NCBI GenBank assembly: GCA_029289235.1
Contig: JARFTZ010000012.1
Coordinates: 1 to 57,744 of the forward strand
Direction of reading: 5' to 3'
Origin: Gammaproteobacteria bacterium
GTDB lineage: Bacteria > Pseudomonadota > Gammaproteobacteria > Burkholderiales > Rhodocyclaceae
DNA: 57,744 nucleotides
This document shows positions 1 to 7,205 of the stretch, piece after piece. Below the pieces are notes generated by a model. That model was not told the origin of the DNA. It searched no databases and saw only the letters and a list, made by a program, of their open reading frames with translations. The position numbers were made by a program, and so were the translations under genes. The stretch's first letter is position 1; each line of letters begins with the position of its first letter.

Positions 1-330
1 GGTCATGTCGCGCGCGTCGTCGGCGTGCGGGTGTTCGTCGTAGCCTTCGTTGTGGCATTTGGTGCAGGCGAGGCGGCGGTGGTCGGACTGGCCGAAGACG
101 TCGGGGTGCTGCAGCAGGCCGCGCAGCTTGCCGAGGTCGAGCCCCTCTTTCGGCGGGGCCTGGAAACCCTCCGGGGCATGGCAGGCGAAACATTCGGCGT
201 TGGCTTGCCGGGTCTTTTCCAGTTGCTCGGGGGTCGGGTCGGCGCCTTGGGCGAAAACCAGGGCGGGGAACAGACAAAGCACAAGGGTGAGCAGGCCGGT
301 ACCGGCAGCCCGAAAGAGTTTTTTCGGCAT
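1..330 (-). CDS. Multihaem c-type cytochrome, partial (C-terminus outside window)
   Basis: Start of a periplasmic cytochrome c that runs off the left edge; 110 residues are visible. Residues 1-28 form a Sec signal peptide (MPKK start, hydrophobic core, ending VFAQ). Two CxxCH haem-attachment sites follow, CFACH at 47-51 and CTKCH at 89-93, so it is at least dihaem. The ATG at 330 has AGAGGG just upstream. It lies 124 bp downstream of the haem protein gene at 455-1783 on the same strand, so co-transcription and electron transfer between the two are likely but inferred. The family (NapC/NrfH-like or other multihaem carrier) cannot be fixed without the missing part. Confidence 0.85.
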   Translation of the reverse strand, partial: MPKKLFRAAGTGLLTLVLCLFPALVFAQGADPTPEQLEKTRQANAECFACHAPEGFQAPPKEGLDLGKLRGLLQHPDVFGQSDHRRLACTKCHNEGYDEHPHADDARDMT

Positions 331-413
331 GCATACCCTCTGGAAAAATCTGCGTATCACCTTCCCGCCTTCACCTGCCGCACCGAGTCAGCAACGGGAA
401 CGTCCAAACCCGG

Positions 414-446
414 GACCGCTACCCGATTGCCGCTCGGATAGCGGTC
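414..446. repeat. Intercistronic hairpin between the two cytochrome genes
   Basis: GACCGCTACCCGA at 414-426 pairs with TCGGATAGCGGTC at 434-446, 12 of 13 positions, around a 7-nt loop. There is no T-run on either side, so it is not a normal rho-independent terminator. Its place between the haem-domain gene and the downstream cytochrome suggests mRNA stabilisation or partial attenuation; this is inference. Confidence 0.5.
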
Positions 447-454
447 ACAGGCAA

Positions 455-1783
455 TCACGGCAACTTCACGGCGTTGATGTCGACCTGAGTACCTTTCTTG
501 ACGCCGAGACCCAGGGTCTTGTTGAACGAGACATGGTGCCCGCGCGTAGTAATGTTGTCATCATGAACGGCAAAGCCGACGTTGTAGACGCCGCCCTCCT
601 TGAGCGTCTTGTCGTCGGCATTGGTCAGGCCCAACGGACGGATCATCACCACCGTCCACACGCCGTCCTTCCATTCGGCGATTGCGTTGTTGTCCGCGGC
701 CGACCCCTTGGCGCCCTGGCGCGAGACGACATAGTCGGGGATCATGTCACCTTCCTTCCAGCCGGCGTTCGGGTCGAAGGGCACGGCGTTTTGCTCGCGG
801 ATAAGGAAGTGGTCGCCCTTGCGCAGGTCACCGACGGTAATCGACTTGTAGCCGACTTTCTTTTCGTCCCACATGAACTTCGGTGCGTGGGTCTTGGCGT
901 CGGCATTGCCGGAGAACATGTTGCTGCCGGCATCGAAGTTTCGCCATTCGAGCACGTAGCCGTCATCCGCCATGCCGACCGGGTTGCTGCGGTGCGCCCG
1001 CCACTGGATCAGGTCGAGAAAGCCGCCGGCCGCCTTGACTGCGTTGATTTCATCCACCGTCTTGCCGCTCTTCCAGTCGGATGGATCGTTGCGGCTCGCC
1101 GGCAGATATTTGCGTAGATCGTTGCGCTTGATCGCCTTCATCAGGGCATTGGCCGCGATTTCGTCCCGGGTGAATTGCTTGGCCATATCGCGCTGGCCGT
1201 CATGGCAGGTCAGCCAGCAACCCTGCTTGTCGAAGCCGGGAACCTTGCCATCGTCGATCATCACCGACATGCGGTCCTCGTAGATTCCCTGCATGTGCCG
1301 ATCCTGGACGATCTTGTCGAGCTTCGGGAAGCCCCACACCTTCCATTCCTTGCCGTCGAAGCGGAGGTACTGGTGCTCGGTGCCGGGATACGCGTTCAGC
1401 GTCGGCCACTGGAAGCGCAGGTAGACATTCTTGCTGTCGTAGGCGGCCTGCACCTTGAGATCCTTGTAGCCGTCCTTGCCCTTCACCGGACGCGGTTCGA
1501 GCGGCCCGCCGGCGACCAGCGACGCGCCGAGTTCCTTCTCGGCGTCCTTTTCGTCGTGGCACGAGACGCAGGACTCGCCGCGCTTGACCTTGCTGGCGCC
1601 GTCATGCTCCTTGCCGGTCAGCCACTCGTATGAGGATTGTCCGGGGTAGAAAAGCCCGACGTTGACCGCCGGAATCTTTTTCCAGTTGATCTTCGCCGGA
1701 TCGGCGGCCTGCGCCGCCATGCTGCCCAATGCGCCAAACGCACCGAGCGCGGCAAGCTGGACCCACAGATTTTTTCTCTTCAT
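455..1783 (-). CDS. Ethylbenzene dehydrogenase-like haem-binding protein (c-552/DMSO reductase haem domain)
   Basis: A 442-residue periplasmic haem protein. Residues 1-27 are a signal peptide (ending MAAQAA). The rest resembles the haem-binding domain of ethylbenzene dehydrogenase and related DMSO-reductase-family gamma subunits (EB_dh domain), with the typical blocks YLRFQWP near 121-127 and MSVMIDDGKVPGF near 172-184. CVSCH at 72-76 is a canonical c-haem site; CWLTCH at 189-194 has three residues between the cysteines, which is non-standard. No molybdenum catalytic subunit is present nearby, so it probably acts as a stand-alone electron carrier with the cytochrome downstream. The regulator pair at 1967-4317 lies immediately upstream on the same strand, and a nitrate- or oxyanion-respiration link is inference. 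Confidence 0.8.
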   Translation of the reverse strand: MKRKNLWVQLAALGAFGALGSMAAQAADPAKINWKKIPAVNVGLFYPGQSSYEWLTGKEHDGASKVKRGESCVSCHDEKDAEKELGASLVAGGPLEPRPVKGKDGYKDLKVQAAYDSKNVYLRFQWPTLNAYPGTEHQYLRFDGKEWKVWGFPKLDKIVQDRHMQGIYEDRMSVMIDDGKVPGFDKQGCWLTCHDGQRDMAKQFTRDEIAANALMKAIKRNDLRKYLPASRNDPSDWKSGKTVDEINAVKAAGGFLDLIQWRAHRSNPVGMADDGYVLEWRNFDAGSNMFSGNADAKTHAPKFMWDEKKVGYKSITVGDLRKGDHFLIREQNAVPFDPNAGWKEGDMIPDYVVSRQGAKGSAADNNAIAEWKDGVWTVVMIRPLGLTNADDKTLKEGGVYNVGFAVHDDNITTRGHHVSFNKTLGLGVKKGTQVDINAVKLP

Positions 1784-1884
1784 GTCTGACCTCGCTTTGT
1801 CGATATCGAATCACGCCAGTCAATGTGTGCGAATCCGCGATGGCGAACGGCAGCCGGCGATGTCGAAAAGTGTAGAGAAAGGCC

Positions 1885-1932
1885 AATCCCCCTCACATCG
1901 GAAGGGGATTAATTTGACTGTCGGAAAATTCC
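1885..1932. promoter_or_regulatory. Dyads upstream of the haem protein gene (operator or terminator candidate)
   Basis: The 183-bp gap between the response regulator stop and the haem protein start holds two dyads. AATCCCC at 1885-1891 pairs with GGGGATT at 1904-1910, and GGAAAATTCC at 1923-1932 is a perfect 10-bp palindrome. On the minus strand the first stem is followed only by a weak T-rich stretch, so it could be the terminator of the regulator operon. Alternatively both dyads are operators for the adjacent NarL-type regulator, lying 100-150 bp upstream of the haem gene. Neither role is proven. Confidence 0.35.
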
Positions 1933-1966
1933 TACAAGGCTGGAACCCGCGAGGAAGAGCCGCTGC

Positions 1967-2617
1967 TCAGAACGCGTCGGGTTCGGCGAGCCCGTGCGCG
2001 ACGGCGTAGCGCACCAGTTCGGCCGTGTTGGCGAGATTCATCTTTTGCAGGATGCGCGTCTTGTGCGTGCTGATGGTCTTGACGCTGAGGGACAGTTCGG
2101 CGCCGATCTCGGAAAGACCGCGCCCCATGACCAGCATGTTGAACACCTGGTACTCGCGGTCCGACAACAGATTGTGCGGCAGCGGCTTGTCACCCGGACG
2201 GAGGCCGCGCACCATCAGTTCCGCCACCTTGTCGCTGATGAAAACACCGCCCTTGGCCACGCGCCGGATCGCCGTCACCAGCAGCTCGCTGTCGCTTTCC
2301 TTGGTCAGGTAGCCGTGCGCGCCGGCCTTGATCGCGCGTACGGCGTACTGTTCCTCGTTGTGCATGCTAAGGACCAGGATCGGCAGTTCGGGGCGCTCCT
2401 CCTTGATCATGTGCAGCAGTTCGAGTCCGCTGCGCCCCGGCATGGAAATGTCGAGCAGGAGCACGCCCCATTCACGCTCGCGCACCTTCTGCATCACTTC
2501 CTGCCCGTTGGCGGCCTCGCCGGCGACGACAAGATCGTCGGTGTCGGCCAGAATCTGCTTCAGGCCGTCGCGGATGATCGCGTGATCGTCCGCGAGCAAT
2601 ACGGCTATTTTTTCCAC
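1967..2617 (-). CDS. NarL/FixJ-family response regulator
   Basis: A 216-residue two-domain regulator. The receiver domain (1-120) has the acidic pair D10/D11, phospho-acceptor D56 in LLLDISMP, and K107 in YLTKES. A LuxR-type helix-turn-helix fills 150-212, with LSDREYQVFNMLV and the recognition stretch VKTISTHKTRILQKM. I chose the GTG at 2617, preceded by GAGGAGAG; the open frame extends further upstream but lacks homology there. It overlaps the histidine kinase stop by 13 bp, so the two are translationally coupled. By family it binds DNA as a dimer when phosphorylated. Likely targets are the adjacent haem genes or the divergent ccm operon (inference). Confidence 0.92.
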   Translation of the reverse strand: MEKIAVLLADDHAIIRDGLKQILADTDDLVVAGEAANGQEVMQKVREREWGVLLLDISMPGRSGLELLHMIKEERPELPILVLSMHNEEQYAVRAIKAGAHGYLTKESDSELLVTAIRRVAKGGVFISDKVAELMVRGLRPGDKPLPHNLLSDREYQVFNMLVMGRGLSEIGAELSLSVKTISTHKTRILQKMNLANTAELVRYAVAHGLAEPDAF

Positions 2618-4317
2618 GACTGTCTCTCCTCGTTCAGCGTTGCGGGGATGGCGACATCGACTCGCGTTCCACGGCCCGGCGCCGTCTTCACCGCGAAGCG
2701 CCCGCCGAGATTCTGCGCTCGCTCGCGCATTCCCACGAGGCCGATGTTGTCGCACCTGCCTGGCTCGGGAACAAAGCCGACGCCGTCGTCGCTGACGCTC
2801 AGCGACCAGACCCCGTTCTCGAACGCCAGGCGGACATCCACCTTCTTCGCCTGCGCGTGCCGGGCGACGTTGGTCAGCGATTCCTGCAGGATGCGGAACA
2901 GCGCCGTCGCCACGGCGTCGCCGCGTTCCGGATCGACGTCGGGCAGGGACAGGTCGATCGTCAGCCCGGTGCGCGCCGAGAACTGGTCGACGTACCACGA
3001 CGCGGCTGACGACAACCCCAGGTCATCGAGTGCCAGCGGCCGCAGCTCCGAGGATATCCGCCGCACCGTGGCGATCGTGCGGTCGATCTGCCCCTTCACC
3101 GTCGCAACCTTGTCGGCCAGCGTTTGCTGCTCGGGCAGCAGCCGGCTGCCGAGCCACGACACCTCCATGCGGATGCCGGTCAGCAACTGGCCGAGTTCGT
3201 CGTGCAGTTCGCGGGCGATGCGCGCGCGTTCCTCCTCGCGATAGTTCTGCAGGCTGGCCGAGAGCGACTGCAGCTGCCGGTTGCTTTCGCGCAGCTCGTC
3301 TTCCGCGCGCCTGCGCTCGGTGAGATGCTCCGCTTCCAGCGCGTCCTTGCGCGCCAGGTTCCGCGCCAGCAGGACGGCCGTTGCCAGGACGAAGAAGAGC
3401 ACCACCGCGACGCCGGCGACGATGGGCCGCACGAGCCGCCGCCACGGCGTCAGTGCTTCGTGCTCGTCGATGGCGACCCGCATCGCCAGCGGAAAATCCC
3501 CGGCCCGGCGGTAAGCGACGAGACGCACGCCGTCAGTGAACTGTTCACGGGCCTCGACGAGGCTGCCCGGCGCCATGGCGTGCAGATCCGTGACGTCCGT
3601 CGCCTTGTCGGGCGTCTTGCCGAGTTCGAGCCCGTCGTTCGGCTTTCCCGCCATCAAGGCGCCGTCCAGATTCAGCAACTGGATCCGGCTGACGAAGTCG
3701 AGCCTGACGTCCTCGAAGATGGACTCGAAGTAGCCGATGTTGATGGCGGCGACGAGCACCCCGCGAAAACCCCCGTCCGGATGCGCCAGACGGGTACTTA
3801 CGTAGAAGGTCCACTGGCCGTCGACCCGGGCGACCTCCGGGTGGCTGACGAACAGCGGGTTGTCCCCGCCGTCCGCGAAATAGCGGAAAAACGACCGCTG
3901 GCTGACGTCGAGACGCGGAATGAAATCCGCGCGTGACGAATTGACGCCGCGCCCGTTGCTGTCCGCGACGAAGATCGACTTCACATGCGGCAAGCCGGCG
4001 TTGCGTCCCTGGAGAATGAAACCGACCGGCGCGCTGTCGAGATCGAGGCGTGCGCCGACATCGTCCGACAGGCGTTCCCTGGCGCCACGCAAGGCCATCG
4101 CCACCCCGTCGAAGGTACGCGCGGTCTGTTCCGACAGAACCCGGGCAAGCGTCGTGACCTCGCCGCGGGCGTGGTCCAGCTCTTCCTTCCGCAGTTCGAC
4201 CAGCAAGCCAGCGGTCGACAGCACCGTCGCCAGAACCATCACTCCGGCGAGTGAGAGCACGGCGCTGACCGACGGCGAGCGTTGCGAAAGCTGTTTCAGA
4301 GCTGCCAAACGAAACAC
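2605..4317 (-). CDS. Membrane histidine kinase, Cache sensor plus HisKA_3 (NarX/NarL type)
   Basis: A 570-residue sensor kinase. A transmembrane helix at about 18-40 is followed by a large periplasmic Cache-type sensor (about 45-290, with SFFRYFAD and WTFYVSTRLAHPDGGFRG), a second membrane helix at about 298-320 and a coiled-coil linker (324-365). The HisKA_3 box ELHDELGQLLTGIRMEVSWL has phospho-accepting H372. The ATPase domain (about 445-570) shows LQESLTNVARHA, DDGVGF, GMRERA and GRGTRVDV. Start is GTG 4317, after GGGAGG. It pairs with the downstream response regulator, overlapping by 13 bp. Cache domains usually bind small carboxylates, amino acids or oxyanions; the ligand is unknown. Confidence 0.92.
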   Translation of the reverse strand: MFRLAALKQLSQRSPSVSAVLSLAGVMVLATVLSTAGLLVELRKEELDHARGEVTTLARVLSEQTARTFDGVAMALRGARERLSDDVGARLDLDSAPVGFILQGRNAGLPHVKSIFVADSNGRGVNSSRADFIPRLDVSQRSFFRYFADGGDNPLFVSHPEVARVDGQWTFYVSTRLAHPDGGFRGVLVAAINIGYFESIFEDVRLDFVSRIQLLNLDGALMAGKPNDGLELGKTPDKATDVTDLHAMAPGSLVEAREQFTDGVRLVAYRRAGDFPLAMRVAIDEHEALTPWRRLVRPIVAGVAVVLFFVLATAVLLARNLARKDALEAEHLTERRRAEDELRESNRQLQSLSASLQNYREEERARIARELHDELGQLLTGIRMEVSWLGSRLLPEQQTLADKVATVKGQIDRTIATVRRISSELRPLALDDLGLSSAASWYVDQFSARTGLTIDLSLPDVDPERGDAVATALFRILQESLTNVARHAQAKKVDVRLAFENGVWSLSVSDDGVGFVPEPGRCDNIGLVGMRERAQNLGGRFAVKTAPGRGTRVDVAIPATLNEERQSWKK

Positions 4318-4383
4318 CTGCGCCTCCCGTAGAATTCCCCGGAGCGCATCTTAGCGCCGCGATCCCCGTTTCTTTCGATTTCT

Positions 4384-4411
4384 TTGACGCAGGTCAATCC
4401 ACGGCTACACT
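4384..4411 (+). promoter_or_regulatory. Candidate ccm promoter overlapping an FNR-like dyad
   Basis: TTGACG at 4384-4389 and TACACT at 4406-4411 are 16 bp apart and make a plausible sigma-70 promoter 47 bp before ccmA. The -35 lies inside the dyad TTGAC-GCAG-GTCAA (4384-4397), which has the geometry of an FNR/ANR/DNR site (TTGAT-N4-ATCAA). Centred over the -35 it would fit repression or competition better than class II activation. The 140-bp gap is shared with the divergent histidine kinase gene. Confidence 0.4.
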
Positions 4412-4457
4412 CGCGCCTGCACAATTCATCCCGTTCTGTCCCATCGACACCTCGCCC

Positions 4458-5090
4458 ATGCTCGAAACCTCCGACCTCGAATGCCAGCGCGGCGACCGGC
4501 GCCTGTTCGCCGGGCTCGGGTTTCGTCTCGACGCGGGCGAGCTGCTCTATCTGCGCGGTCACAACGGCTCGGGCAAGACCAGCCTGCTGCGCATGCTCTG
4601 TGGCCTGCTGCCGCCCGCCGCCGGGGAAATTCGCTGGCGCGGGCAGCCGATCGGCAAGCTCGGCGAGGACTACCGGCGCGAGCTGTGCTATCTCGGCCAT
4701 CACAACGCGATCAAGGAAGAGCTGACGCCGCTGGAGAACCTGCTGACCGCCGCCGCACTTGCCGACGAGCCGCTGGACGAGGATCAGGCGCTCGACGCGC
4801 TCGAAACGCTCGGGCTGGCCGGGCGCGAGGATCTGGCCTGCCGCTACCTGTCGCAGGGGCAGAAGCGGCGCGTGGCGCTGGCCCGACTGGTCAACGAGCG
4901 GCGCCCGCTGTGGCTGCTCGACGAACCTTTCGTCGCACTCGACGTCGCCGCGGTCGATCTCGTCGCAGGACTGATCGGCGCGCACCTGCAGCGCGGCGGG
5001 CTGGCCGTGCTGACCACCCACCAGCCGGTCGAAATCGCCGCCGGTACAGTGCGTGAGTTAGTACTTGCTCGCGAGATGACGGCATGTTGA
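4458..5090 (+). CDS. ccmA: Haem exporter ATP-binding protein CcmA
   Basis: ATPase of the CcmABCD complex, which uses ATP hydrolysis to release haem-loaded CcmE. It has 210 residues, the normal CcmA length. Walker A is GHNGSGKT (34-41), the ABC signature is LSQGQKRRVALARL (about 133-146), Walker B is LWLLDEPF and the switch histidine sits in TTHQP. It opens the ccmABCDEFGHI operon and overlaps ccmB by 7 bp. It is divergent from the sensor kinase at 2605-4317 across 140 bp. Confidence 0.96.
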   Translation: MLETSDLECQRGDRRLFAGLGFRLDAGELLYLRGHNGSGKTSLLRMLCGLLPPAAGEIRWRGQPIGKLGEDYRRELCYLGHHNAIKEELTPLENLLTAAALADEPLDEDQALDALETLGLAGREDLACRYLSQGQKRRVALARLVNERRPLWLLDEPFVALDVAAVDLVAGLIGAHLQRGGLAVLTTHQPVEIAAGTVRELVLAREMTAC

Positions 5091-5752
5091 CGCCAATCCT
5101 CGCCGTGATCGTGCGCGACCTGCGGCTGGCGCTGCGGCGGCGCTCGGATATTGCCTCGGTACTTTTCTTCTTCATCATCGTCGTCAGCCTGTTCCCGCTC
5201 GGCGTCGGGCCGGAGCCGGCCCAGTTGCGCAAGCTCGCTCCCGGCGTACTGTGGGTCGCGGCCCTCCTGGCGACAATGCTCTCGCTGCCGCGCCTGTTCG
5301 CCGACGACTACCGCGACGGCACGCTCGAACAGCTGGCGCTGGCGCCGCAACCACTCGGACTGATCGTGCTCGGCAAGGTCATCGCCCACTGGCTAATCTC
5401 CGGGCTGCCGCTGACCCTGCTGGCCCCCGTGCTGGGCATCCAGTTTGATCTCTCTGGCGAGGCGCTGGCGATCCTCACCGTCTCGCTGCTGATCGGCACG
5501 CCGGCGCTGTCGGGCATCGGCGCCATCGGCGCAGCGCTGACGCTTGGCGTACGCGGCAGCGGCGTGCTCGTCTCGCTGCTGATCCTGCCGCTATATATTC
5601 CAGTGCTAATATTCGGCGCCGGGGCGGTGGATGCAACCCTCACCGGAACCGGCGCGCAGGCGCACCTGTCCCTGCTGGCGGCGCTGGCGCTGGCCGGCGT
5701 GTTCTTCTCCCCCTGGCCGTCCGCGGCCGCCTTACGGATCGCCCTGGAATGA
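5084..5752 (+). CDS. ccmB: Haem exporter permease CcmB
   Basis: Membrane subunit of CcmABCD, 222 residues with about six hydrophobic helices. The N-terminal block VIVRDLRLALRRRSD and the stretch LPRLFADDYRDGTLEQL are characteristic of CcmB. It starts 7 bp inside ccmA and ends four bases before the ccmC ATG, so translation of the first three genes is coupled. It works with CcmA to drive release of holo-CcmE from CcmC and CcmD. Confidence 0.95.
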   Translation: MLTPILAVIVRDLRLALRRRSDIASVLFFFIIVVSLFPLGVGPEPAQLRKLAPGVLWVAALLATMLSLPRLFADDYRDGTLEQLALAPQPLGLIVLGKVIAHWLISGLPLTLLAPVLGIQFDLSGEALAILTVSLLIGTPALSGIGAIGAALTLGVRGSGVLVSLLILPLYIPVLIFGAGAVDATLTGTGAQAHLSLLAALALAGVFFSPWPSAAALRIALE

Positions 5753-5756
5753 CGCA

Positions 5757-6506
5757 ATGAGTGACCGACTGTTCAACTGGTACCGCTTCGCCAGCCCGCA
5801 GGCCTTCTACCCGCTCGCTGGCAGGATGATTCCCTGGTTCTGGGCGCTGGCGGCGCTGTTCGGCATCGCCGGCCTCTACGTCGGCTTCCTCGTCGCGCCG
5901 ACCGACGCGCAGCAGGGCGAGGGCTACCGGATCATCTTCCTGCACGTGCCGGCATCGTGGATGTCGATGTTCATCTATCTGGTCATGGCTTTCTGGGCCG
6001 GCCTCGGCCTGGCCTTCAACTTCCGCCTCTCGGGGATGATGGCGCAGGCGCTGGCGCCGACCGGGGCGATGTTCGCCTTCCTCTCGCTGTGGACTGGCGC
6101 CCTGTGGGGCAAGCCGATGTGGGGCACCTGGTGGGTGTGGGACGCGCGCCTGACCTCCGAACTGATCCTGCTCTTTCTCTACGTCGGTTTCATCGCCCTG
6201 CAGTCGGCGATCGACGACCCGCGCCGCGCCGACAAGGCCGGGGCGATCCTGGCGCTGGTCGGTGTGGTCAACATCCCGATCATCTATTTCTCGGTGAAAT
6301 GGTGGAACACCCTGCACCAGGGCTCGTCGGTCAACCTCGCCAAGTCGTCGATGGCCACGGTGATGCTCTGGGGCATGCTGCTCTGCGCACTGGCCTGCTG
6401 GATGTATTCCATCGCCGTGGCGCTGATGCGCGTGCGCCGGATCATGCTCGAACGCGAAAAGGACACGCTGTGGGTGCGCGAGGAACTCGCCAGGGAGGCG
6501 TCATGA
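5757..6506 (+). CDS. ccmC: Haem handling protein CcmC
   Basis: Inner-membrane haem protein of 249 residues that presents haem to CcmE. It has six predicted membrane helices. The tryptophan-rich WWD motif WGTWWVWDARLTSE (about 122-135) marks the haem handling family, and conserved histidines flank it in FLHVPASWMS and WNTLHQGSS. I took the ATG at 5757 because the residues upstream of it in the open frame are out-of-frame ccmB sequence with no homology. It overlaps ccmD by 4 bp (ATGA). Confidence 0.96.
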   Translation: MSDRLFNWYRFASPQAFYPLAGRMIPWFWALAALFGIAGLYVGFLVAPTDAQQGEGYRIIFLHVPASWMSMFIYLVMAFWAGLGLAFNFRLSGMMAQALAPTGAMFAFLSLWTGALWGKPMWGTWWVWDARLTSELILLFLYVGFIALQSAIDDPRRADKAGAILALVGVVNIPIIYFSVKWWNTLHQGSSVNLAKSSMATVMLWGMLLCALACWMYSIAVALMRVRRIMLEREKDTLWVREELAREAS

Positions 6507-6712
6507 TCTACTGGAACAGCCTGGCTGACTTCCTGGCCATGGGCAAGCACGGCCTCTACGTGTGGGGTTCGTTCATCGTCATGGCCGCGTTGATGATCCT
6601 GGAACCGATCCTGCTCGCCCGCAGTCGGAAGAGCCTGATCGCCCGCCTGAAGCGCCAGTACCGCGCCGAGAAACTCGATAACCATCACCCGCCCCGCGAG
6701 GACAACCCGTGA
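6503..6712 (+). CDS. ccmD: Haem exporter protein CcmD
   Basis: A 69-residue single-helix membrane protein that stabilises the CcmABC complex and helps release holo-CcmE. The sequence reads [20 protein letters not shown], the typical CcmD entry, then one membrane helix (about 18-38) and a basic cytoplasmic tail ([16 protein letters not shown]). It overlaps ccmC upstream by 4 bp and ccmE downstream by 4 bp (GTGA), so its place in the operon fixes the identity despite its small size. Confidence 0.93.
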   Translation: MIYWNSLADFLAMGKHGLYVWGSFIVMAALMILEPILLARSRKSLIARLKRQYRAEKLDNHHPPREDNP

Positions 6713-7176
6713 AGACCCGTCACAAACGCCTGCTGCTGATCCTGGCCGGACTCGTCATCCTTGGCGCCGTCGCCGCGCTGGTCCTCAACGCCTTCCAGAG
6801 CAACCTCGTCTTCTTCTTCTCGCCGACGCAGGTGGCTGCCGGCGAGGCGCCGAAGGGCAAGGCTTTCCGCATCGGCGGCATGGTCAAGGAAGGCTCGATC
6901 CGGCGCGAGGCCGACGGCGTCACGCTGAGCTTCGTCGTCACCGACACGGAACAGGACATCGCCGTGCGCTATCAGGGCATCCTCCCCGACCTGTTCAAGG
7001 AAGGCAAGGGCGCCGTGGCCCAGGGCAAGATCGGCGACGACGGTGTCTTCGTGGCCAGCGAGGTGCTGGCCAAGCACGACGAGAACTACATGCCGCCGGA
7101 GGCCGCGCAGGCGGTCGGCGAGGCGCATGCGCGGGCGCTGATGAAGAAGGCCCAGGAAACGACGGTAAGCCCGTAG
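6709..7176 (+). CDS. ccmE: Cytochrome c maturation haem chaperone CcmE
   Basis: Periplasmic haem chaperone of 155 residues anchored by one N-terminal helix (about 8-27). The covalent haem site is H123 in AKHDENYMP, with the conserved Y127 four residues on. The central OB-fold carries [12 protein letters not shown] and [19 protein letters not shown]. Start is GTG 6709, inside the ccmD stop. It receives haem from CcmC and delivers it to the CcmFH ligase encoded next. Confidence 0.96.
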   Translation: MKTRHKRLLLILAGLVILGAVAALVLNAFQSNLVFFFSPTQVAAGEAPKGKAFRIGGMVKEGSIRREADGVTLSFVVTDTEQDIAVRYQGILPDLFKEGKGAVAQGKIGDDGVFVASEVLAKHDENYMPPEAAQAVGEAHARALMKKAQETTVSP

Positions 7177-7205
7177 ATCAACCCGCGCGAGGAGCGAACC
7201 CCACG

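Noticed and set aside
1784-1966. NarL heptamer pairs upstream of the haem protein gene
   Set aside because: Sequences such as TACACTT occur but not in a convincing 7-2-7 arrangement, so no NarL site is claimed.
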